Source: Idiomarina ramblicola (GTDB lineage: Bacteria; Pseudomonadota; Gammaproteobacteria; Enterobacterales; Alteromonadaceae). Taken from it: a DNA stretch of 64,000 nt. The translations under genes were made by a program, and so were the position numbers. The notes beneath the pieces are model-generated. The model was not told where the DNA came from and searched no databases. It saw only the letters and a program-made list of their open reading frames with translations. Positions 1 to 8,992 of this stretch are shown one piece after another (positions within the stretch are counted from its first letter, which is position 1; every line of letters begins with the position of its first letter). Location: positions 186,001 through 250,000 of the forward strand of contig NZ_PIQC01000005.1 in assembly GCF_003987255.1 (NCBI RefSeq). Direction: 5' to 3'.

Positions 1-1
1 C

Positions 2-496
2 ATTACAGAAGACTTCTTGAAAAACTCGATTGATGATGTCAGTCGCTTTAGTGTTTTTGCACTGCAGGAAAGCATCCAGCAGCAAGATTTTGAAGGTGCA
101 TTACATCGACTGGATCGTTTACTGGACGAGGAAAATGATTTTCATAGACTGATTTGGATATTACAACGCGAAGTTCAGTTGCTAAGTTCCCTACAAAAAT
201 CTCAGCAGACAAAAACAGATACTACGGCCTTGTTTCGACAGTTTATGATTTGGCCTAATCAGCAGCCGGGCTATCACAGCCGTGCCGCTCAATTAAACCA
301 ACAAACCCTGCTCGATGCACAAAGGCTTGTTGAAAGAATAGAAGCCGCACTGAAGCTGGATAGTGGAGAGTCCCCTCTTATATTGACAACGCACCTACTC
401 AGCTTACTTTGCTGCAGTAATGCAGATGCAATCAGTCAGGCACTTTCTGAACTAAACCACGGTATTGAACCAAACGAACAATTTGTTCACTTATGA
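2..496 (+). CDS. holA: DNA polymerase III delta subunit, C-terminal part (partial at window edge)
   Basis: The reading frame is open from base 2, so the 5' part of the gene lies outside the window; about 164 C-terminal residues are visible. They resemble the collar domain of HolA, the clamp-loader delta subunit that opens the beta sliding clamp (family knowledge). The visible motifs are an I-T-x-E-D start of the segment, the pattern F-x-V-F-A-L-Q-E-S and a helical region rich in Leu and Gln. The position immediately before nadD matches the conserved lptE-holA-nadD order of gammaproteobacteria and supports the call. The stop overlaps the nadD start (ATGATG), indicating translational coupling. 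A TTG at 17 is internal and not a real start. Confidence 0.88.
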   Translation: MTEDFLKNSIDDVSRFSVFALQESIQQQDFEGALHRLDRLLDEENDFHRLIWILQREVQLLSSLQKSQQTKTDTTALFRQFMIWPNQQPGYHSRAAQLNQQTLLDAQRLVERIEAALKLDSGESPLILTTHLLSLLCCSNADAISQALSELNHGIEPNEQFVHL

Positions 497-1122
497 TGCG
501 TGCAATTTTCGGTGGGACCTTTGACCCTATCCATAACGGTCATTTAGAAACAGCCGCTGCGCTGGTAGACGAACTTAACATCTCAAGCTTATCGCTGATG
601 CCAAGCGCAGTGCCCCCGCACCGACCACAACCCGTTGCCAGTGCAAAACAACGACTGGAAATGGTCGAGATAGCTTGCCAACAAAACACGGCTTTTAGTG
701 CGGAAGACTGGGAATTAAAACAAGAAAGGCGCTCTTATACGGCCAATACACTAAGTGAATTTAAAACACGTTATCCGACTGATATCCTCCTCTTTGTCAT
801 GGGCATGGATTCTTTGATGAGTTTCCATTGCTGGCATCAATGGCGAGAGCTGACAAAGCACGCCCATTTGGTGGTTATGCCAAGAGCCGGAGTCCCTTTT
901 AATCCTCAAGATCAAGAATTAGAGGATTTTATCTCAACGCATTTGACAAGAGATAAAAATAACTTAGCGCAGCAAGATTCAGGGCTACTTTATATTGCAC
1001 AAACTCCCATGATCGATGTTTCCGCGACTGAACTTCGTGAACGGTTACAACAACGAGAACCTCATCTTCCATTACCGACCAGTGTTTATAACTATATAAG
1101 AGAACATCAGCTGTATTTGTGA
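493..1122 (+). CDS. nadD: Nicotinate-nucleotide adenylyltransferase
   Basis: NadD transfers AMP from ATP to nicotinate mononucleotide, giving deamido-NAD in NAD synthesis. The 209-residue protein is of normal family length. The nucleotidyltransferase signature GGTFDPIHNGHL is at residues 7-18, with the paired H14xxH17. A C-terminal segment VSATELRERL occupies the place of the usual ISSTxIR motif. The start is one of two adjacent ATG codons (493 or 496) overlapping the holA stop, so it is probably translated by coupling. nadK, another NAD gene, lies at 40979 but is unlinked. Confidence 0.97.
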   Translation: MMRAIFGGTFDPIHNGHLETAAALVDELNISSLSLMPSAVPPHRPQPVASAKQRLEMVEIACQQNTAFSAEDWELKQERRSYTANTLSEFKTRYPTDILLFVMGMDSLMSFHCWHQWRELTKHAHLVVMPRAGVPFNPQDQELEDFISTHLTRDKNNLAQQDSGLLYIAQTPMIDVSATELRERLQQREPHLPLPTSVYNYIREHQLYL

Positions 1123-1185
1123 CTGAACACTTTTCTTAATTTCTGTTAAACTTCGGGTTTTAGTTCTTAAATCGGAGAAAATCTT

Positions 1186-1503
1186 TTGCAGGCAGAAGAA
1201 TTGCGTGAATTTGTCATTGATAAAATCGATGACCTTAAAGGTCGTGACGTTCAAATTTTAGATGTTCATGATAAAACTGACGTTGTTGACTATATGGTTA
1301 TCTGTTCTGGCAGTTCAAAAACGCATGTACGAAGCATTGCTGAACATGTCGCCACAGAAGCCAAGCATGCCGGAACACCACCCATCGGTGTCGAAGGTGG
1401 TGAACAGTCAGAATGGGTTTTAGTTGATCTCGGTGATGTCGTTCTACACGTTATGCAGGACAGCATCCGCGACTTCTATCAATTAGAAAAGCTCTGGGGT
1501 TAG
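1186..1503 (+). CDS. rsfS: Ribosomal silencing factor RsfS (DUF143)
   Basis: RsfS binds ribosomal protein uL14 and blocks subunit joining when nutrients are scarce (established for the family). The 105-residue protein has the family features: an N-terminal helix, the core DYMVICSGSSKTHVRSIA-like stretch near residues 36-53, and the G-V-E-G-x-x-x-x-E-W-V-L-x-D motif followed by V-V-L-H-V-M. The chosen start is TTG at 1186, preceded by a GGAG ribosome-binding site about 8 bases upstream; no in-frame ATG precedes the conserved region. It lies between nadD and rlmH, the usual order. Confidence 0.95.
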   Translation: MQAEELREFVIDKIDDLKGRDVQILDVHDKTDVVDYMVICSGSSKTHVRSIAEHVATEAKHAGTPPIGVEGGEQSEWVLVDLGDVVLHVMQDSIRDFYQLEKLWG

Positions 1504-1506
1504 TCA

Positions 1507-1977
1507 GTGCAAATTCAATTACTCGCCGTTGGCACGAAAATGCCCGCGTGGGTTACTGAAGGCTTTAACGAATATAAAAAACGGTTTCCGGCGGATTGTA
1601 AACTGGTTTTACATGAAATCGCTGCGCAGAAGCGAACTCGCAAAGCTGACTTAAAGCGCGTTATGCAGCAAGAAGGTAAATTATTGTTGCAGGCAATACC
1701 CAAAGGGAACCGAATTGTTACTTTAGAGGTCACAGGCCAAGCTTGGGATACGCCTAAGCTCGCTCAACAACTAGAAAAGTGGCAAATGGATGGCAGAGAT
1801 GTCACTCTGCTAATTGGTGGGCCCGAAGGCCTCTCCAACGAATGTCTGGCTGTTGCTGAACAACGTTGGTCATTGTCTAATTTGACTCTGCCCCATCCTG
1901 TCGTGCGATTAATCGCTGCTGAGAGCCTATACCGGGCATGGAGTCTAAATAACAATCACCCGTACCATAGAGAATAA
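1507..1977 (+). CDS. rlmH: 23S rRNA (pseudouridine-1915-N3)-methyltransferase RlmH
   Basis: RlmH is a SPOUT-fold methyltransferase that methylates pseudouridine 1915 in helix 69 of 23S rRNA on assembled 70S ribosomes. At 156 residues it is the standard size. The S-adenosylmethionine knot shows [10 protein letters not shown] near residues 101-110, and the C terminus carries the diagnostic NNNHPYHRE end. It starts with GTG at 1507, three bases after the rsfS stop, so the two ribosome-related genes form one transcription unit that continues into mrdA. Confidence 0.97.
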   Translation: MQIQLLAVGTKMPAWVTEGFNEYKKRFPADCKLVLHEIAAQKRTRKADLKRVMQQEGKLLLQAIPKGNRIVTLEVTGQAWDTPKLAQQLEKWQMDGRDVTLLIGGPEGLSNECLAVAEQRWSLSNLTLPHPVVRLIAAESLYRAWSLNNNHPYHRE

Positions 1978-1985
1978 AAATAATA

Positions 1986-3881
1986 ATGCGTCACCGCACC
2001 CATATACGTGATCATGATACTGAAGCAGCCGTTTTTGGCCGACGCGTCTTAGTCGCGATGGTGGTTGTTGTAGCGGCTTTTGTCGCTTTAGCGTCGAACA
2101 TGTACCATTTACAGGTTAGTGAGCACAATGAGCTTCAGACGCGCTCTAACGATAACCGGATTAAGTTATTGCCTTTGGCTCCAAACCGAGGCTTGATCTA
2201 CGATCGCAATGGCATCCTTTTAGCTGAAAACACCCCAATCTACAGCCTGGATGTTACCCCTGAAGAAATCGACGACCTTGAGAGCACCTTAAACCAACTG
2301 CAACAATTACTCGGTTTTCCAGATTCGACAATTGAACGTTTTTACCGCAACTTAAAAAATCAACGGCGCTTTAATAATGTACCGTTACTTGATGATGTCA
2401 ATGAACAACAACTTGCTATTTTCGCTGCACAGCAACACAAGTACCCCGGTGTTAGCATTGAAGCGCGCCTGATACGAAACTATCCCCATAAAGAACTACT
2501 AACTCATGCTGTCGGTTATGTTGCCAAAATTAACCGTAGTGATGTCAATAGACTACGGGATAGCGGAGAGTTAGCGAACTATGCCGCCAGCCGCACTATA
2601 GGCAAACTCGGCATTGAGAAATACTACGAAAAAGATCTACACGGCGAAGTCGGTTATCAAAGTGTCGAGGTCAACAATCGCGGACGAGCAGTAAGAACGC
2701 TGAGTATAGAGGCGCCCGAACCCGGACAGGATATTGTTTTAGAGCTTGACCTTGAGCTGCAGAAAAAAGCCGCTGAATTACTGGGCGAACAAAGAGGATC
2801 AATTATTTTGATGGATGCCACCACTGGCGGTGTCCTGGCCATGGCAAGCACGCCCAGCTATGACCCAAACTGGTTCGTTAATGGTATTTCAGTAAAGCAA
2901 TACCAGTCACTATTAAACTCGACACAAAGTCCGCTACTTAACCGCGCCACCCAAGGCGCCTACCCCCCGGCATCAACAATTAAGCCGCAAATTGGCTTGC
3001 TCGGATTAGAGGACGGAATTATTACCGAAAAGACCCGAATATGGGATCCGGGCTGGTTTGAAATTAAAGGTGTCGACAGGCGTTACCGAGACTGGCTTGC
3101 ATGGGGACACGGCTGGGTTGACGTTGAAACAGCAATTACAGAAAGCTGTGATACCTTTTATTACGACTTAGCGTTGAAACTTGGGGTAGATAAAATTTCA
3201 AGTTTCATGGGCAGGTTTGGCTTTGGTGAAAAAACCGGTATTGATATTCACGAGGAAGTTTCCGCTTTGATGCCCTCACGTGGGTGGAAAAGAGCCCGCT
3301 TTGGTCAACCCTGGTACGCTGGCGAAACGCTTTCGGTCGGAATTGGCCAAAGTTACTGGACAGCAACGCCTATGCAATTAGCTGTTGCTACTGCAATGGT
3401 TGCGAACAAAGGTGAACACCTTGTCCCCCGCCTGCTGCGCGGTAAAATGCAGGATGGTGTATTCGAAGAGTCCCTGATTACTCATCGTGAACCATTAACA
3501 CTCTCCAACAGTGATAACTGGGATATCGTCACTCGAGGCATGCGTAATGTTAATATGTCTCAAAAGGGAACCGCACAAAGCGCTTTTAAAGACGCACCTT
3601 ATTCTTCTGCCGGGAAAACAGGAACCGCTCAGGTAAGAAGCCTGGGGCAGGAGGAAGAGTACAACGCTGAAGATATTGCCGAGCGTTACCGTGATAATGC
3701 AATGTATGTCGGTTACGCTCCTGCAGACGAGCCTAAAGTCGTGGCCGTTATTGCTATTGAAAATTCATTAGGTGGCGGCGGTAGTATTGCCGCGCCGGTA
3801 GCACGAAAAATGCTGGACCTTTGGCATTCTCGATTTAACAATGAAAAAAAACAGCAGGTAAAAATCAATGCTGACAACTGA
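1986..3881 (+). CDS. mrdA: Penicillin-binding protein 2 (elongasome transpeptidase)
   Basis: PBP2 cross-links peptidoglycan in the cell-elongation complex with RodA. The 631-residue protein has a short cytoplasmic N terminus, one membrane segment at about residues 20-42, a dimerisation/pedestal domain and a transpeptidase domain. The active-site motif S-T-I-K is at residues 330-333 (the same serine number as in E. coli PBP2), the second motif S-C-D lies about 55 residues later, and K-T-G is at 544-546. Its 3' end overlaps rodA by 14 bases, so the two partners are translationally coupled. Confidence 0.98.
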   Translation: MRHRTHIRDHDTEAAVFGRRVLVAMVVVVAAFVALASNMYHLQVSEHNELQTRSNDNRIKLLPLAPNRGLIYDRNGILLAENTPIYSLDVTPEEIDDLESTLNQLQQLLGFPDSTIERFYRNLKNQRRFNNVPLLDDVNEQQLAIFAAQQHKYPGVSIEARLIRNYPHKELLTHAVGYVAKINRSDVNRLRDSGELANYAASRTIGKLGIEKYYEKDLHGEVGYQSVEVNNRGRAVRTLSIEAPEPGQDIVLELDLELQKKAAELLGEQRGSIILMDATTGGVLAMASTPSYDPNWFVNGISVKQYQSLLNSTQSPLLNRATQGAYPPASTIKPQIGLLGLEDGIITEKTRIWDPGWFEIKGVDRRYRDWLAWGHGWVDVETAITESCDTFYYDLALKLGVDKISSFMGRFGFGEKTGIDIHEEVSALMPSRGWKRARFGQPWYAGETLSVGIGQSYWTATPMQLAVATAMVANKGEHLVPRLLRGKMQDGVFEESLITHREPLTLSNSDNWDIVTRGMRNVNMSQKGTAQSAFKDAPYSSAGKTGTAQVRSLGQEEEYNAEDIAERYRDNAMYVGYAPADEPKVVAVIAIENSLGGGGSIAAPVARKMLDLWHSRFNNEKKQQVKINADN

Positions 3882-4986
3882 AGAGCGCCAACGAAATCCA
3901 CTACTGAAAAAGCTGCATATAGATGGCCCATTACTGCTTCCGTTGATGATCCTTTCAGTTGTGAGCTTATTTGTTATCTTTAGCGCTGCCGGCCAGGATA
4001 TTGCCGTCGTGCAACGACAATCTGTACGCATCGGTTTGTCTTTTGTGGTTCTTTTTGTTGTCGCACAAATTCCCCCGAGAGCCCTTTCACGATTCGCTGT
4101 CCCTGCTTTTATTGCTGGCGTACTCCTATTAGTTGCCGTACTTGTCTTCGGCGAAATGGGTAAAGGCGCACAACGCTGGCTTGATATTGGCCCTATGACA
4201 ATTCAACCATCTGAGATAATGAAGCTTGCCATGCCTCTTATGCTCGCCTGGTATATGAATCAACGTCCTATTCCACCATCAATTTACCGCTTATTCGGTG
4301 CTTTGGTTCTGGTCATTATTCCGACATTACTGATTGCACGGCAACCCGATTTAGGCACCTCTCTGTTAGTTGCCTGCGCTGGAATTTTTGTTATTTTTTT
4401 GGCCGGTCTCAGTTGGAAGTTGGTTACGGCAGCCGGTATTTGCGTTGCAGCTTTTACCCCTGTTCTCTGGTTCTACCTTATGCATGACTATCAACGTCAG
4501 CGAGTTCTTACCTTTTTAAACCCTGAACGCGATCCACTTGGTGCGGGTTATCACATTATTCAGTCAAAGATTGCTATCGGTTCGGGTGGTTTGGACGGCA
4601 AAGGCTGGTTACAAGGTACCCAGTCACAACTTGAGTTTTTACCCGAACGTCACACCGACTTTATTTTTTCCGTTTTTAGTGAAGAGTTTGGTCTGACCGG
4701 CGTTGTTCTTTTATTGGCATTGTACGGATTTGTCATTTTGCGAGGCTTGGTTATAGCGCTGCAAACTCAGGATATCTTTAGTAAGTTATTAGCGGGTTCA
4801 CTCACTCTGACCTTCTTTGTCTATGTGTTTGTAAATATTGGTATGGTTTCAGGACTATTGCCTGTGGTTGGGGTACCATTGCCTCTGATTAGTTATGGTG
4901 GCACCTCGATGGTGACACTTATGGCAGGCTTTGGCATGTTGATGTCTATCGCCACCCATCATCGCTTAGTTATGAAAGATGGTTAG
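3868..4986 (+). CDS. rodA: Rod-shape SEDS glycosyltransferase RodA
   Basis: RodA is the SEDS-family peptidoglycan polymerase of the elongasome and partner of PBP2. The 372-residue protein is very hydrophobic, with about ten predicted membrane segments. The family signatures are the loop around RWLDIGPMTIQPSE (residues ~96-109), the extracellular QSKIAIGSGG segment, and a C-terminal PLISYGGTSM motif. The ATG at 3868 lies inside the 3' end of mrdA. Also known as mrdB. No odd residues were noticed. Confidence 0.97.
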   Translation: MLTTEERQRNPLLKKLHIDGPLLLPLMILSVVSLFVIFSAAGQDIAVVQRQSVRIGLSFVVLFVVAQIPPRALSRFAVPAFIAGVLLLVAVLVFGEMGKGAQRWLDIGPMTIQPSEIMKLAMPLMLAWYMNQRPIPPSIYRLFGALVLVIIPTLLIARQPDLGTSLLVACAGIFVIFLAGLSWKLVTAAGICVAAFTPVLWFYLMHDYQRQRVLTFLNPERDPLGAGYHIIQSKIAIGSGGLDGKGWLQGTQSQLEFLPERHTDFIFSVFSEEFGLTGVVLLLALYGFVILRGLVIALQTQDIFSKLLAGSLTLTFFVYVFVNIGMVSGLLPVVGVPLPLISYGGTSMVTLMAGFGMLMSIATHHRLVMKDG

Positions 4987-5000
4987 CACAGGGGAACTTT

Positions 5001-5972
5001 ATGCGCGCTTTATTTGGGCTAGCTTTGCTAGCCACCACTACCAGCTTATATGCGAACGCTCAAGAACAAACATCTGAAGTTGAAGAGTTTATTCAACAAC
5101 AGGTAAAACAACATCAACTCGACGAAAGTAGAGTTCGTCAATGGCTGCAGCAAGCACAAAAAAATGATGACGTTCTAGAGGCAATTCAACGTCCCTGGGA
5201 AGCAAAACCTTGGTATCAGTATTACCCCATATTTTTGACTGAAAAGCGCCTTCAAGCCGGAATTGAATTTTGGCAAAAACACCGGGAGACATTACAACGG
5301 GCAGAAGACGAATACGGTGTCCCGGCACAAATCATTGTCGCAATAATTGGTGTGGAAACTTTTTACGGCAATTATATGGGTAAATACTCCGTACTGGATT
5401 CACTTTACACTTTAGGATTCCATTACCCTCCCCGCCAAAAGTTCTTCCGCTCTGAACTTAGCGAGTTCTTTCAATTAGCTTCAGAAGAAGGTTGGAATGT
5501 ATCTGAAGCCAAAGGCTCTTATGCAGGAGCTATGGGCTTCGGACAATTCATTTCATCCAGCTATCGCCATTATGCAGTTGATTTTGATGGCGATGGACAA
5601 AGAGACATTTTAACCAATCCGGTCGATGCCATCGGCAGTGTCGCTAATTACTTTGCCGAACATAAATGGCAGCAGGGCCAACCAGTCGCGCAACCTTTAT
5701 CCGATTCACAGGACTGGAAATCTCTGGCTAGTAAAGGGATGAAGCCAACTACTGAACGTTCTGAGATAAAACGTAAAGGCTATAAGCTTCCGAGTCATGC
5801 CGCAGTCGATGAAGGCACAAAAGTCCGGGTGTTCGAATTTGAAACGGAAGAAGCCCATGAATATTGGTTGGGTTATAACAACTTCTATGTCATTACGCGA
5901 TATAACCATAGCCCACTATACGCAATGGCTGTTTATCAGTTCAGCGAGCAACTCAGAAATGAAGTGGAATAG
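5001..5972 (+). CDS. mltB: Membrane-bound lytic murein transglycosylase B
   Basis: MltB cleaves the glycan strand of peptidoglycan, leaving 1,6-anhydro-muramic ends. The 323-residue protein has an N-terminal export signal (residues ~1-20) with no obvious lipobox cysteine, so it may be periplasmic and soluble rather than a lipoprotein. The slt70/MltB catalytic region VAIIGVETFYGNYMG places the likely catalytic Glu at residue 119. Further family motifs are the S-Y-A-G-A-M-G-F-G-Q-F stretch and the calcium-loop-like DFDGDGQRDI. The ATG at 5001 follows an AGGGGAA ribosome-binding site. The gene overlaps rlpA by 14 bases, linking the two glycan-cleaving or glycan-binding proteins. Confidence 0.96.
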   Translation: MRALFGLALLATTTSLYANAQEQTSEVEEFIQQQVKQHQLDESRVRQWLQQAQKNDDVLEAIQRPWEAKPWYQYYPIFLTEKRLQAGIEFWQKHRETLQRAEDEYGVPAQIIVAIIGVETFYGNYMGKYSVLDSLYTLGFHYPPRQKFFRSELSEFFQLASEEGWNVSEAKGSYAGAMGFGQFISSSYRHYAVDFDGDGQRDILTNPVDAIGSVANYFAEHKWQQGQPVAQPLSDSQDWKSLASKGMKPTTERSEIKRKGYKLPSHAAVDEGTKVRVFEFETEEAHEYWLGYNNFYVITRYNHSPLYAMAVYQFSEQLRNEVE

Positions 5973-6783
5973 TTTATTCACCTTTATACTGAGCCTGGTT
6001 TTGCTCAGCGGCTGTTCAAGCAGTCCAACTGGCCGATACAGCCAACATACCGACAGCGCTCCGACCCGTTTGCCGAATGAGTCGGAATTGCGCAGCGCCG
6101 TTCCAGTTCACGAGCCAATTAGCCCACAGGGAAATCGCGATTATCGGGTTCTTGGCAATGATTACGACGTTATGGAAAGTGCTGCAGGATATGTAGAGGA
6201 AGGATTCGCCTCATGGTACGGCAATAAGTTTCATGGGCATCTTACGTCAAACGGTGAGTATTACGATATGTATAGTATGTCAGCGGCTCACACTCGCTTG
6301 CCTTTGCCTACTTATGTCAAAGTCACAAACTTACGAAATGACCATAGCGTCATTGTTCGAGTCAATGACCGCGGACCGTTTCACCCTGAGCGTATTATTG
6401 ACCTTTCATTTGCAGCCGCATACAAATTGGACATGCTCGATAGCGGCACAGCGCCAGTGAGAGTTGAGGCCATTAATTTGAATACGCCCATGCGTACCGA
6501 AGAAACAAGCAACGTGCATCAGGCAAAATACCATATTCAGGTAGCGGCCTCTTCAAATATCAACCGTTTGTCGCAGTTAAAACACGACTTACCGCCCAAG
6601 TTCCAAAAAATTGCAACTACTGAACAAACTCACGGTCTACATAAATTAATGCTGGGGCCTGTTTCCGAAGACGAAAGTCATGATTTACTCGAACAGATAC
6701 GATCGTCTGGATACCCTGAAGCTTTTCGCGTAAAGGCGGCGCAAAGTCAGGCTGATACTCCTGACGCGGAGCTTCAGAACTGA
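5959..6783 (+). CDS. rlpA: Septal-ring lytic transglycosylase / lipoprotein RlpA
   Basis: RlpA is an outer-membrane lipoprotein with a double-psi beta-barrel that in Pseudomonas cleaves denuded glycan strands. The start at 5959 gives a 274-residue protein with a lipoprotein signal and lipobox L-L-S-G-C (Cys19). A longer in-frame extension to 5797 lies wholly inside mltB and would bury the signal peptide, so it was rejected. The barrel domain is visible as GFASWYG near residue 86 with VRVNDRGPF near 134. A C-terminal SPOR domain begins around the KYHIQVAAS segment and is expected to bind denuded glycan at division sites. Confidence 0.95.
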   Translation: MKWNSLFTFILSLVLLSGCSSSPTGRYSQHTDSAPTRLPNESELRSAVPVHEPISPQGNRDYRVLGNDYDVMESAAGYVEEGFASWYGNKFHGHLTSNGEYYDMYSMSAAHTRLPLPTYVKVTNLRNDHSVIVRVNDRGPFHPERIIDLSFAAAYKLDMLDSGTAPVRVEAINLNTPMRTEETSNVHQAKYHIQVAASSNINRLSQLKHDLPPKFQKIATTEQTHGLHKLMLGPVSEDESHDLLEQIRSSGYPEAFRVKAAQSQADTPDAELQN

Positions 6784-6789
6784 TATAAT
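6761..6789 (+). promoter_or_regulatory. Sigma-70-type promoter for dacA
   Basis: A CTGACG -35 (4/6) and a perfect TATAAT -10 (6784-6789) are separated by 17 bases. The -10 is extended by TG one base upstream. The elements lie over the end of rlpA, and the rlpA stop codon TGA supplies the TG of the extended -10. This would give dacA its own transcript within the mrdA-rlpA cluster, with a leader of roughly 50 bases. Confidence 0.55.
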
Positions 6790-6845
6790 CTGGCTCCTTT
6801 ACGCACATGTTTCACCTTTTGACCGATAAGATAAAGATAACTCCA

Positions 6846-8003
6846 ATGAAAAAAATTTGTCACCTTTTTACCGTCGTAACCCTTCTATTCAGCTCAGTCA
6901 GTTTTGCCGCTCAGTCATTGGTTCCCAATGCGCCATCGGTTAATGCTAAAGCTTACATACTTATCGATCACACTACGGGTAAAGTTTTAGCCCAGGGCAA
7001 TGCCGATGAAAGTCTGCCGCCTGCCAGCCTGACCAAAATGATGACAAGCTATATCATTGGTAAAGAAATGTTGGCAGGACGCATTAGCTCAACGGATAAG
7101 GTCACTATTAGCGAAAATGCCTGGGCAAAAAACTTCCCCGAATCATCCAAAATGTTTATCGAAGTTGGAAAGGAAGTGAGTGTCGAGGACTTAAACCGCG
7201 GCATTATTATTTCTTCTGGTAACGACGCGTGTGTTGCTATGGCTGAACACATAGCCGGCAGTGAGGACGCTTTCGCCGATTTAATGAATAACTATGCTGA
7301 GCAGATTGGTATGGACAGCAGCCATTTTGCTAACAGTCATGGTTTACCTGACTCTGAGCAATATGTCTCAGCTCGTGATATGGCGACGTTAGCAAGTGCT
7401 CTAATTGAAGAAACTCCGGAAGAGTATGCTCTGTATGCAGAGAAGTCTTTTACCTTCAATAATATTAAGCAATACAACCGGAACTCACTACTTTGGGATC
7501 GCAGTTTAAACGTTGACGGCATCAAAACGGGTCATACTAACGAGGCTGGCTATAGCCTGGTGACATCGGCTGTCGAAGACGGCACTCGTCTAATTGCCGT
7601 TGTCATGGGCACAAACAGCGAACAAGCGCGAAAAGTAGAAAGCAAAAAACTGCTAAATTACGGTTTCCGTTATTTCGAAACAGTCAAAGCCTACGGCGCC
7701 GGAGAGAGTTTTATTTCTCACCGCATTTGGGGTGGTGATTTAGACGAAGTTGAGCTAGGTATTAGTGAAGATGTGGTTATTACTTTGCCTAAAGGCCAAC
7801 GTGATAAATTAAAAGCTAATTTCGAGCTTGAGCAGCAATTGCAAGCGCCTCTTTCGAAAGGACAACATGTTGGAACAGTCTATCTCCAGCTAAACGGCGA
7901 AGATGTTGCATCGTTCCCATTAGTCACGCTACAGGCTGTTGAAGAAGGTGGCTTCTTCAAGAAAATCATGGATTATATTAAGCAACAATTTACTGAAGAA
8001 TAA
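6846..8003 (+). CDS. dacA: D-alanyl-D-alanine carboxypeptidase (PBP5/6 family)
   Basis: The enzyme removes the terminal D-Ala from peptidoglycan pentapeptides and controls cross-linking. The start at 6846 gives 385 residues with a cleavable signal (cut after about residue 21, S-F-A-A). The catalytic S-L-T-K is at residues 61-64, followed by the S-G-N motif (SSGNDAC) and K-T-G (GIKTGHTNEAG). The C terminus IMDYIKQQF is an amphipathic helix typical of the peripheral membrane anchor of PBP5. An upstream in-frame ATG at 6807 would disrupt the signal sequence. ybeD follows 12 bases downstream. Confidence 0.97.
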   Translation: MKKICHLFTVVTLLFSSVSFAAQSLVPNAPSVNAKAYILIDHTTGKVLAQGNADESLPPASLTKMMTSYIIGKEMLAGRISSTDKVTISENAWAKNFPESSKMFIEVGKEVSVEDLNRGIIISSGNDACVAMAEHIAGSEDAFADLMNNYAEQIGMDSSHFANSHGLPDSEQYVSARDMATLASALIEETPEEYALYAEKSFTFNNIKQYNRNSLLWDRSLNVDGIKTGHTNEAGYSLVTSAVEDGTRLIAVVMGTNSEQARKVESKKLLNYGFRYFETVKAYGAGESFISHRIWGGDLDEVELGISEDVVITLPKGQRDKLKANFELEQQLQAPLSKGQHVGTVYLQLNGEDVASFPLVTLQAVEEGGFFKKIMDYIKQQFTEE

Positions 8004-8015
8004 AGGTTAAGATAG

Positions 8016-8282
8016 ATGCAAAAGACTCGCTTTGACCAACTGGTCGACTTCCCTTGTCACTTTACTTTTAAAGTGATGGGAGTTGCCAGTGACAGCCTTC
8101 CGGAGCAAGTAGTAGAGGTATTACAAGAACATGCCCCGGGTGATTATAGTCCCTCTGTTAAACCGAGTAGCAAAGGTAATTATCATTCGGTTTCTGTTGC
8201 TGTGCGTGTCGAAAGTCAGGAACACATCGAAATTCTCTACCGTTCTTTGTCTGATATTGAGGATGTTCGCTACGTTCTGTAG
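8016..8282 (+). CDS. ybeD: YbeD/UPF0250 family protein (DUF493)
   Basis: This 88-residue protein has the YbeD family pattern: an N-terminal [12 protein letters not shown], a central [18 protein letters not shown], and a C-terminal [15 protein letters not shown]. The fold resembles ACT-type regulatory domains. The molecular function is not established. Conserved placement between dacA and lipB, as in E. coli, supports the identification. Confidence 0.95.
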   Translation: MQKTRFDQLVDFPCHFTFKVMGVASDSLPEQVVEVLQEHAPGDYSPSVKPSSKGNYHSVSVAVRVESQEHIEILYRSLSDIEDVRYVL

Positions 8283-8314
8283 CAGCAGGGCTAGCCGTTG
8301 TTGCTGACAAACGT

Positions 8315-8320
8315 TATAAT
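8315..8320 (+). promoter_or_regulatory. Perfect -10 element directly before lipB
   Basis: The hexamer TATAAT ends six bases before the lipB start codon, so a transcript from it would begin at or near the A of ATG 8327. No convincing -35 is found at 16-18 bases. No ribosome-binding site is visible in the 44-base gap after ybeD. Either lipB is read from upstream promoters with weak initiation, or this element yields a leaderless message. Confidence 0.35.
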
Positions 8321-8326
8321 GTCGGC

Positions 8327-8992
8327 ATGAACGATACCTTAATTATTCGTGAATTAGGCAGGCAGCCATACGAACCCGTATGGCATGCTATGCAGCAATT
8401 CACTGACCAGCGCGACGAACAGACTGCCGATGAACTGTGGGTAGTCGAGCATGACCCTGTTTTTACTCAGGGTCAGGCTGGTAAAGCCGAGCATATTTTG
8501 GCCCCCGGTGATATTCCGGTTATTCAAGTCGACAGAGGCGGACAAGTGACCTACCACGGTCCTGGTCAACTCGTTATCTATTTCCTTCTTAATATCCGTC
8601 GCCTTAATTATGGTGTCCGTCAATTAGTTAATCATATCGAAAACACCGTTATCGATACACTTTCTGATTACGGTATTGATGCAAAGGCCCGACGCGATGC
8701 TCCCGGTGTCTATGTCGATACAGATAAAATCTGTTCACTGGGACTGAGAATTCGTAAAGGCTGTTCGTTCCACGGATTGGCATTAAACGTCAACATGGAC
8801 ATGGAGCCCTTTTCCCGAATAAACCCTTGCGGTCTGTCGGGCATAAAAATGATTCAAACCAAGGATCTCAATGGTCCTGAAAGCTTTAGTGAAGCCGCTA
8901 ACGCAGTGATAAAACACTTTACTAGCTCGCTTTCCTACAGCGACATTCTTCAACAAACGGGACTCGCTCAAGATTATGTCAAAGCCAGTTAG
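8327..8992 (+). CDS. lipB: Octanoyl-[acyl-carrier-protein]:protein octanoyltransferase
   Basis: LipB moves the octanoyl group from acyl-carrier protein to lipoyl domains, the first step of endogenous lipoate synthesis. The 221-residue protein begins like E. coli LipB (LGxQPYEP). It carries [11 protein letters not shown], the [13 protein letters not shown] motif near residues 70-82, and the catalytic Cys in [11 protein letters not shown] with the partner Lys a few residues later. The ATG at 8327 has no Shine-Dalgarno sequence. lipA overlaps its 3' end by 17 bases. Confidence 0.97.
   Translation: MNDTLIIRELGRQPYEPVWHAMQQFTDQRDEQTADELWVVEHDPVFTQGQAGKAEHILAPGDIPVIQVDRGGQVTYHGPGQLVIYFLLNIRRLNYGVRQLVNHIENTVIDTLSDYGIDAKARRDAPGVYVDTDKICSLGLRIRKGCSFHGLALNVNMDMEPFSRINPCGLSGIKMIQTKDLNGPESFSEAANAVIKHFTSSLSYSDILQQTGLAQDYVKAS

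Noticed and set aside
5797-5958. In-frame upstream extension of rlpA
   Set aside because: It lies within mltB and would place the lipoprotein signal inside the protein; the start at 5959 restores a normal lipobox.
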